From Streptomyces albus subsp. albus (GTDB lineage Bacteria > Actinomycetota > Actinomycetes > Streptomycetales > Streptomycetaceae): a stretch of 64,000 nucleotides of DNA. The DNA lies in assembly GCF_000719865.1 (NCBI RefSeq), contig NZ_JOID01000026.1, positions 1 to 64,000 on the forward strand, in the 5' to 3' direction. Each line of letters begins with the position of its first letter. Within the stretch, counting starts at the first letter, position 1. Below are positions 59,196 to 64,000 of this stretch, in pieces. The translations under genes were made by a program, and so were the position numbers. Under the pieces are notes generated by a model. It was not told the origin of the DNA and did no database searches. It saw only the letters and a program-made list of their open reading frames with translations.

Positions 59196-60818
59196 ATGGG
59201 ACACCCTCGTCGCAAGCCCCTGCGTGCCTCCACCGCCGGCGTGGCCTCGGCCGCCCTGCTCGCCGGCACCGCCCTCTCCCTCGCCCCCGCCGCGCCCGCC
59301 CAGGCGGCCGAACCCGTCCCCTCCGCCTCCTCCATCACGGCCGACACGACCCTCGCCTCCCCCACCGTCCGGTTCGTCGAGATCGCCGGCCACGGCGGGA
59401 CGAAGCTCGCCGCGAACGTCGTCACGCCCGCCGGCAGCGACGGCTCCCGGCGCTACCCCCTCGTCGTCCTGCCGACCAGCTGGTCCATGCCGCAGATCGA
59501 GTACCTCGCTCAGGCCCAGCAGCTCGCCGACGACGGCTACGTCGTGCTCAGTTACAACTCCCGCGGCTTCTGGCAGTCGGGCGGCGAGATCGAGGTGGCC
59601 GGCCCCGAGGACATCGGGGACGCGTCCAAGGTCATCGACTGGGCCCTCGCCAACACCCCCGCCGACCCCGGCGCCATCGGCATGGCCGGCGTCTCGTACG
59701 GGGCGGGGATTGGGCTGCTGGCCGCCGGGTTCGACCACCGCGTCAAGGCCGTCGTCGCGCTGAGCGGCTGGGCCGATCTGATCGACTCCATCTACAGCGG
59801 CCGGACCCAGCACCTCCAGTCCGCCGCGCTGCTCACCGGCGCCGGCTACCTCACGGGCCGCCCGAGCGACGAGCTGGAGACGGTGCTGAAGGGCTTCTTC
59901 GCCTCCGACCTCTCCCAGGAGGAGTCCATGCTCGCCTGGGGGAAGAAGCGCTCCCCCGTCACCTACATCGACCGGATCAACGCGGGCGGCGCGGCCGTCA
60001 TGCTCGGCAACGCCTGGGGCGACTCGATCTTCCCGCCCAACCAGTACGCCGACTTCTTCGAGAAGCTGACCGTCCCGAAGCGGCTGGAGTTCCGCCCCGG
60101 CGACCACGCCACCGCGGAGGCGACCGGCCTGCTCGGACTGCCCAACGACGCCTGGACCAGCGCCCACCGCTGGCTCGACCACCACCTCAAGGGCGAGGAC
60201 AACGGCGTCGACCGCGAGCTGCCGGTCCGGCTCAAGTCCCGCTCCACCGGCGCCTACGAGAGCTACGCCGACTGGAAGTCCGTCCCGTCCAAGACGGAGC
60301 GGATCGCGCTGGGCACCACCCAGCACATCAACACCAACCTCGACTCCGGGGCCAACGGCGGCACCCTCATGCTCTCCAGCATCCTGGACCAGTTCTTCCG
60401 GCTCCCGCCCATGGCCTCGATCCCGCTGCTGCCCCGCTCCCTGGCCGCCGTCTGGCAGTCGGAGCGCTACCCGACCGAACAGCGCGTCCGGGGCACCGTG
60501 AAGCTGCACACCACCGTCACCAGCGACAAGTCCAGCGGTACGGCCGTCGCCTACCTCTACTCCGTGGGCCCGCTGGGCCTCGGCAAGCTCGTCACCCACG
60601 CGCCCGTCACCTTCCACGACCGCACCCCCGGCAAGCCGTTCACGGTGGACCTGGAGCTGTACTCCACCGCGTACGACGTGCCCGCCGGGCACCGGCTGGC
60701 CGTGGTCGTCGACTCCGTCGACCCGCTCTACATCGAGCACAACCCGAGCGGAGCGGACCTCGTCTTCTCCTCACCCGCCGGCGACCCCTCGTACGTCTCC
60801 GTGCCCCTGCGGGACTGA
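59196..60818 (+). CDS. Secreted alpha/beta hydrolase (CocE/S15-like)
   Basis: A 540-residue secreted enzyme. A signal peptide covers residues 1-37 (GVASAALLAGTALSLAPAAP then AQAAE). The alpha/beta hydrolase domain (about 55-350) has the oxyanion region VVLPTSWSMPQIEYLAQAQQ, the nucleophile elbow GMAGVSYGAGIGLLAAGF (GVSYG), acid in MLGNAWGDSIFPPNQ and His in FRPGDHATAE. A C-terminal jelly-roll-like domain (about 390-540) is like those of X-Pro dipeptidyl peptidases and cocaine esterase. It is an acyl- or peptidyl-hydrolase of unknown specificity. AGGAG lies before the ATG at 59196; an upstream in-frame start has no signal-peptide logic. Confidence 0.9.
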   Translation: MGHPRRKPLRASTAGVASAALLAGTALSLAPAAPAQAAEPVPSASSITADTTLASPTVRFVEIAGHGGTKLAANVVTPAGSDGSRRYPLVVLPTSWSMPQIEYLAQAQQLADDGYVVLSYNSRGFWQSGGEIEVAGPEDIGDASKVIDWALANTPADPGAIGMAGVSYGAGIGLLAAGFDHRVKAVVALSGWADLIDSIYSGRTQHLQSAALLTGAGYLTGRPSDELETVLKGFFASDLSQEESMLAWGKKRSPVTYIDRINAGGAAVMLGNAWGDSIFPPNQYADFFEKLTVPKRLEFRPGDHATAEATGLLGLPNDAWTSAHRWLDHHLKGEDNGVDRELPVRLKSRSTGAYESYADWKSVPSKTERIALGTTQHINTNLDSGANGGTLMLSSILDQFFRLPPMASIPLLPRSLAAVWQSERYPTEQRVRGTVKLHTTVTSDKSSGTAVAYLYSVGPLGLGKLVTHAPVTFHDRTPGKPFTVDLELYSTAYDVPAGHRLAVVVDSVDPLYIEHNPSGADLVFSSPAGDPSYVSVPLRD

Positions 60819-60915
60819 CGCCGGCCGCACGGCAGGGCACAGCCCGCTTGCCGACGGCGGCGGCACCCTCCGCGGACTCCCGTCCGGCCGGGCCCTCATC
60901 CGGCCGGGCGGGGCC

Positions 60916-60963
60916 CCGGGGTGCGGAACACCGGTTCGGCGGAACCGGTGCGCCGCACCCCGG
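60916..60963. terminator. Long two-part bidirectional hairpin
   Basis: Outer arms CCGGGGTGCGG / CCGCACCCCGG (11 bp) and inner arms CACCGGTTC / GAACCGGTG (9 bp), separated by a two-by-two mismatch, close on a 4-nt loop. It lies between the convergent hydrolase and DUF6278 genes and probably terminates both. Confidence 0.75.
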
Positions 60964-61053
60964 CGGCGCGGAACACGGCCCGGGACGGCACCGTTCCGCG
61001 CCAGGGCCCGCGCGCCGGCAGCGGCCCCAGCGGCCGCACGGCAGCGGCACGGC

Positions 61054-61506
61054 TCAGGCCTCGGCCGCCTCCGCGTACACCTGCGACAGCTCCGGCGCCC
61101 CGCTGACCGCCCAGTCGACGCCGTCACCCACCGCGTCCAGGTCCCGCCCCGACGGGAGCCGCACCACCGGCCCCACGCCCGGCCACAGCTGCCACTGGGC
61201 ACCGGGCACCGTGCGCACCACGACCGTGCCCAGATAGAGACCCGCGTCGTTCCCCAGCCGGGACAGCTCCTCCGGGTCGTCGCGCCAGCGCGGCAGCAGC
61301 TGGTCCAGGGCCGCCAACGAGGCGGGACTGCCGTCGAGTTCGATCCCCGCGGACTCCGCCCGGGCCCGCAACAGCTCGCATTCCGCGAGCAGTTCCGCCG
61401 GTCCCTCGCCCTCCTCGCCCCACAGCTCTCCCGCCCGGCTCCGTAATGCCACTCCGCGTCCCGGCCCCCGCCGCCTGCGCCATGTGCCCAGAAAAGGGAT
61501 GTCCAT
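61054..61506 (-). CDS. DUF6278 protein
   Basis: A 150-residue soluble protein. The N-terminus (MDIPFLGTWRRRRGPGRGVA) and the segments PAELLAECELLRARAESAGI, DQLLPRWRDDPEE, LGNDAGLYLGTVVVRTVPGA and DWAVSGAPELSQVYAEAAE match the streptomycete DUF6278 family as I remember it. Function unknown. The start at 61506 gives the family N-terminus; no strong ribosome site precedes it. The gene diverges from the SGNH hydrolase at 61717. Confidence 0.82.
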   Translation of the reverse strand: MDIPFLGTWRRRRGPGRGVALRSRAGELWGEEGEGPAELLAECELLRARAESAGIELDGSPASLAALDQLLPRWRDDPEELSRLGNDAGLYLGTVVVRTVPGAQWQLWPGVGPVVRLPSGRDLDAVGDGVDWAVSGAPELSQVYAEAAEA

Positions 61507-61716
61507 ACCGGTCAGCGTGGCACCCGCGGCCACCCGGATGCCACAAGGCGCGCGGTCCCCATCTGGCCGATTGTTCGCACCGATGTCATCCTGGACTCTC
61601 CGGGGCTTCATCCGGCACCTGTCGTATCGCTGCTGCGCGTTCGCCCGCCCGCGTCCCGCCCGCGGCCGTGCGAGCGCCGTCGCCGTCGTTGTCGCCACTG
61701 ATGGGGTTGGTCGCCG

Positions 61717-63588
61717 ATGCCGAGGTCCAGGGCACGCCGGGAAGCACGGCTCGGACGGGCGCGCCGGAAAGCACCTCCCGGACGCTGGGGCACGGTGCTC
61801 CTCACCAGCCTCTCCCTCGTCCTCACGGGCACCCCCGCCCTGGCCGGCCCCGCCGAACGCGCGCCCGCCCAGCACCGCCCGCTCCCTCTCCACCGGCTGT
61901 TCGACAACACCGCGATCAGCGACGACACCCGGCCGGACGACGCCGACTTCGACGGGGACGGCCGCTCCCTCTCCGCCGGCGACCTCCGAGCGGCCGGCTG
62001 GACCCCGGGCCGCTCCCTGGCCCTGCACGCGGCCCGGCTGACCTGGCCGCGCTCGGCACCCGGGGAGCCCGACAACGTCCGGGCCGACGGCCAGACCGTG
62101 GCCCTCAGGGGCCGCGGCGGCTCCGTCACCTTCCTCGTCGCCGGCACCGGCGGCACCGCGAGCGGCAGCGGCACCATCCGCTACCGGGACGGCACGCGCG
62201 GCACCTACACCCTGACCGCCCCCGACTGGCGCTCCGGACCGGCCGCCACCAAGGCCGTCACCCTCCCCCACGTCAACACCCCGGACGGGCAACTCACCGA
62301 GAAGGCCCGGCTGTACGCGGTGACGGTGCCCGCGGAGCGCGGCCGGGCCATCGCCTCCGTGACGCTGCCCCGCGACCCCGGGCCGGAGACCGATCTGCAC
62401 GTCTTCGCGGCCTCGGTCCGCGAGGCGGACGCCGGCTGGTCCGGCAGCTGGTCCCGGGCCGTCGGCGGCTACGCGAAGGTCGGGCCGTGGGAGGACCGGA
62501 CGCTGCGGCTCGTCGTGCACACCACCACCGGCGGGCGCGGGCTCCGGATCCGGCTCGACAACACCTTCGCGGACGCACCCGTGCGGATCGGCGGCGCCAC
62601 CGTAGCCGTCCAGCGGGACGGCGCGGAGGCCCGGGGCGAGCCGGCGCGGCTGACCTTCGGCGGCCGGTCCGGCACCGAGATCCCCGCCGGTGCCCAGGCG
62701 TGGAGCGACCCGCTCGGCTTCTCCGTGCCGTCCGACACGAACCTGCTGGTCAGCTTTCATCTGCCGGAGACGGTGACGGCCGTACCGGTGCACACCAAGG
62801 CCATCCAGCGCTCCTACCTCAGCGAGCAGCACAGCGGCGACCGCACCGGGGACGCGAGCGGCACGGCGTTCACCGGCTCCCTCACCACCTACCCCTTCCT
62901 GACCGGGGTGGACGTGCGCGGCGGCCCCGGGTCCGTGGTGGTGCTCGGCGACTCCATCACCGACGGCAACTACTCGGAGGAGGGCGGCAACCGGCGCTGG
63001 CCGGACGTGCTGGCGCGGCGCCTCCTGGCCCAGGACGACGTGCCCCGGTACGGGGTGCTCAACCAGGGCATCTCGGCCAACCGCGTCGTGACCGACCGCT
63101 ACCCGGGAGAGGGCACAGACCGGGACACCGCCGGCGTCAGTGCACAGCACCGCCTGGAGCGGGACGCGTTCGCGCAGACCTCCGCCCGCACGGTCGTCGT
63201 CTTCGAGGGGATCAACGACGTGCGCTGGGACACCCCGCCGGAGCAGGTGATCGACGGGCTGCGCGCCATCGGGGAGCGGCTGCGGGCCCGCGGGCTGCGC
63301 GCCGTCGCGGCGACCCTGACGCCCTGCGAGGGCTACCCGGACTGCACGCCCGAGGTGGACGCCCGCCGGACGGCCGTTAACACGTATCTGCGCGAGCGGG
63401 GGACGCGGGAGGACGGCGGGCCGTTCGACGCCCTGCTCGACTTCGACGAGGTGCTCCGCGACCCCGGGCAGCCCACCCGGATGCTGCCCGCGTACGACAG
63501 CGGCGACGGGCTCCACCCCGGCCACGCGGGGCTCCGGGCGCTGGCCGACTCGATCGACCTGCGGGAGCTGGCGCCGCGCGGGCGGTGA
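61717..63588 (+). CDS. Secreted SGNH/GDSL hydrolase
   Basis: A 623-residue secreted esterase-like protein. A basic N-terminus and hydrophobic helix (GTVLLTSLSLVLTGTPALAG, about 24-43) form the signal peptide. Residues about 60-390 form a beta-rich N-terminal part (VRIGGATVAVQRDG). The SGNH domain follows: block I VVVLGDSITDGNYSEEGG, block II Gly in NQGISANRV, block III VFEGINDVRWD, and block V GDGLHPGHAG with the catalytic Asp-His pair. It likely deacylates polysaccharides or rhamnogalacturonan-like substrates. A ribosome site before the ATG at 61717 is weak. Confidence 0.9.
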   Translation: MPRSRARREARLGRARRKAPPGRWGTVLLTSLSLVLTGTPALAGPAERAPAQHRPLPLHRLFDNTAISDDTRPDDADFDGDGRSLSAGDLRAAGWTPGRSLALHAARLTWPRSAPGEPDNVRADGQTVALRGRGGSVTFLVAGTGGTASGSGTIRYRDGTRGTYTLTAPDWRSGPAATKAVTLPHVNTPDGQLTEKARLYAVTVPAERGRAIASVTLPRDPGPETDLHVFAASVREADAGWSGSWSRAVGGYAKVGPWEDRTLRLVVHTTTGGRGLRIRLDNTFADAPVRIGGATVAVQRDGAEARGEPARLTFGGRSGTEIPAGAQAWSDPLGFSVPSDTNLLVSFHLPETVTAVPVHTKAIQRSYLSEQHSGDRTGDASGTAFTGSLTTYPFLTGVDVRGGPGSVVVLGDSITDGNYSEEGGNRRWPDVLARRLLAQDDVPRYGVLNQGISANRVVTDRYPGEGTDRDTAGVSAQHRLERDAFAQTSARTVVVFEGINDVRWDTPPEQVIDGLRAIGERLRARGLRAVAATLTPCEGYPDCTPEVDARRTAVNTYLRERGTREDGGPFDALLDFDEVLRDPGQPTRMLPAYDSGDGLHPGHAGLRALADSIDLRELAPRGR

Positions 63589-63935
63589 GCCGGGCGGGCG
63601 CTGAGCCCGGCAAGCGCGGATCCGCGCAGGCACTGACCGGGCAAGTGGTGAGCCGGGCAGGCGCTGAGCCGCGCAAGCGGTGAGCCCGGCAGGGGGCCGG
63701 CCGCAGCGCGGGGCCGGTCCACGGCCCCGATCCGGCCCCGACCCCGCCCCTCGGCCTCCGCTCCCGGAACCCGGCCGACGGGACCGCCCGCCGGAAGCGC
63801 GACCCGGTGTCACCCGGTCTCCCGGAACGGGCCGTCACCGCCCCCGGACTCCGCGGATTCCCGGACCGGCCGGCCGGGCGTCCGAACGGCCGGGGCTCGC
63901 ACGCCCGGGTGCCCGGCTGCCCGGCCGTCCGGGCC
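63585..63935. repeat. Repeats after the SGNH gene
   Basis: Starting at the SGNH stop codon, the segment GTGAGCCGGGCGGGCGCTGA (63585) recurs with one change at 63648, a 63-bp period, and its beginning recurs at 63680. The rest of the 350-bp gap is GC-rich and shows no gene. Confidence 0.6.
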
Positions 63936-64000
63936 TCAGACGTCCAGGTCGACGACCACCGGGGCGTGGTCCGAGGCGCCCTTGCCCTTGCGCTCCTCGC
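63936..64000 (-). CDS. C-terminus of exonuclease III-like (EEP family) protein, truncated by window
   Basis: Only the last 20 or so codons are inside the window. They read EERKGKGASDHAPVVVDLDV then stop. SDHAPVVVDL is the closing motif of the endonuclease/exonuclease/phosphatase fold, in which Asp-His is the catalytic pair of exonuclease III (XthA). The remainder of the gene lies beyond position 64000, so the exact family member cannot be fixed. Confidence 0.7.
   Translation of the reverse strand, partial: EERKGKGASDHAPVVVDLDV

Overview
The window is chromosomal DNA from a high-GC actinobacterium, almost certainly Streptomyces or a close relative. The evidence is the very high GC content with third-position GC bias, GTG/TTG starts, and typical streptomycete families: an ANTAR regulator, a SigB/SigF-type sigma factor, DUF4235, DUF3618, DUF6158, DUF6278, DUF2795, an Rv2578c-type radical SAM protein, and a complete ethylmalonyl-CoA pathway cluster that runs into psd-pssA. 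I see no tRNA, rRNA, CRISPR array, insertion sequence or integrase. The last 65 bases are the C-terminus of a truncated gene resembling exonuclease III.

Layout. 0.2-9 kb is a stress and signalling block: a GAF-ANTAR protein divergent from a PAS-GAF protein, a SigB-family sigma factor, a four-gene membrane-protein operon with a terminator, DUF6158, a baeRF-type protein with a DUF2795 partner, and a two-CBS protein. SigB-like promoter sequences precede the baeRF and CBS genes. After a 116-bp tandem repeat, 9.6-26 kb holds mixed metabolic and peptidase genes: a PAP2-diacylglycerol kinase fusion, a methyltransferase, a VOC protein, a quinone-oxidoreductase-like protein, an arginase-fold protein with altered metal ligands, a GNAT, an Sfp-type phosphopantetheinyl transferase, an S9 peptidase, coupled M20 and M55 peptidases, an SRPBCC protein, an SOS-box-controlled radical SAM protein, a membrane peptidoglycan-binding protein and a HEAT-repeat protein.

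26.4-37.6 kb is the central carbon module: a double-module 3-hydroxyacyl-CoA dehydrogenase, a TetR regulator, then ccr-ecm-mcl1-mch-mcd (crotonyl-CoA to glyoxylate plus propionyl-CoA), followed by psd-pssA and a strong terminator. A promoter with two operator-like repeats lies before ccr.

37.9-52.7 kb carries glycerate kinase, Nudix, Sir2 deacylase, Ogt, an Ada-AlkA fusion, a small HTH protein with a Clp-N protein (on an apparently leaderless promoter covered by two operators), a phytoene-desaturase-like oxidoreductase, an inositol-phosphatase-like protein, a long disordered protein, an F420/FMN oxidoreductase-like protein and gamma-glutamyltransferase.

53.0-57.8 kb is the most striking locus: a translationally coupled pair encoding an EACC1-like adaptor and a 1450-residue caspase / STAND NTPase / transmembrane / 14-repeat WD40 protein. 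This is the architecture of an NTP-dependent biological conflict (candidate anti-phage or programmed-death) system. The rest holds an unassigned membrane-anchored protein, a secreted alpha/beta hydrolase with an unusual repeated promoter element, DUF6278 and a secreted SGNH hydrolase.

A recurring theme is leaderless expression: at least ten genes have a TANNNT -10 box 6-8 nt before the start codon; most of these lack a usable Shine-Dalgarno sequence. All calls rest on reading the sequence and recalled family knowledge; no database search was run.
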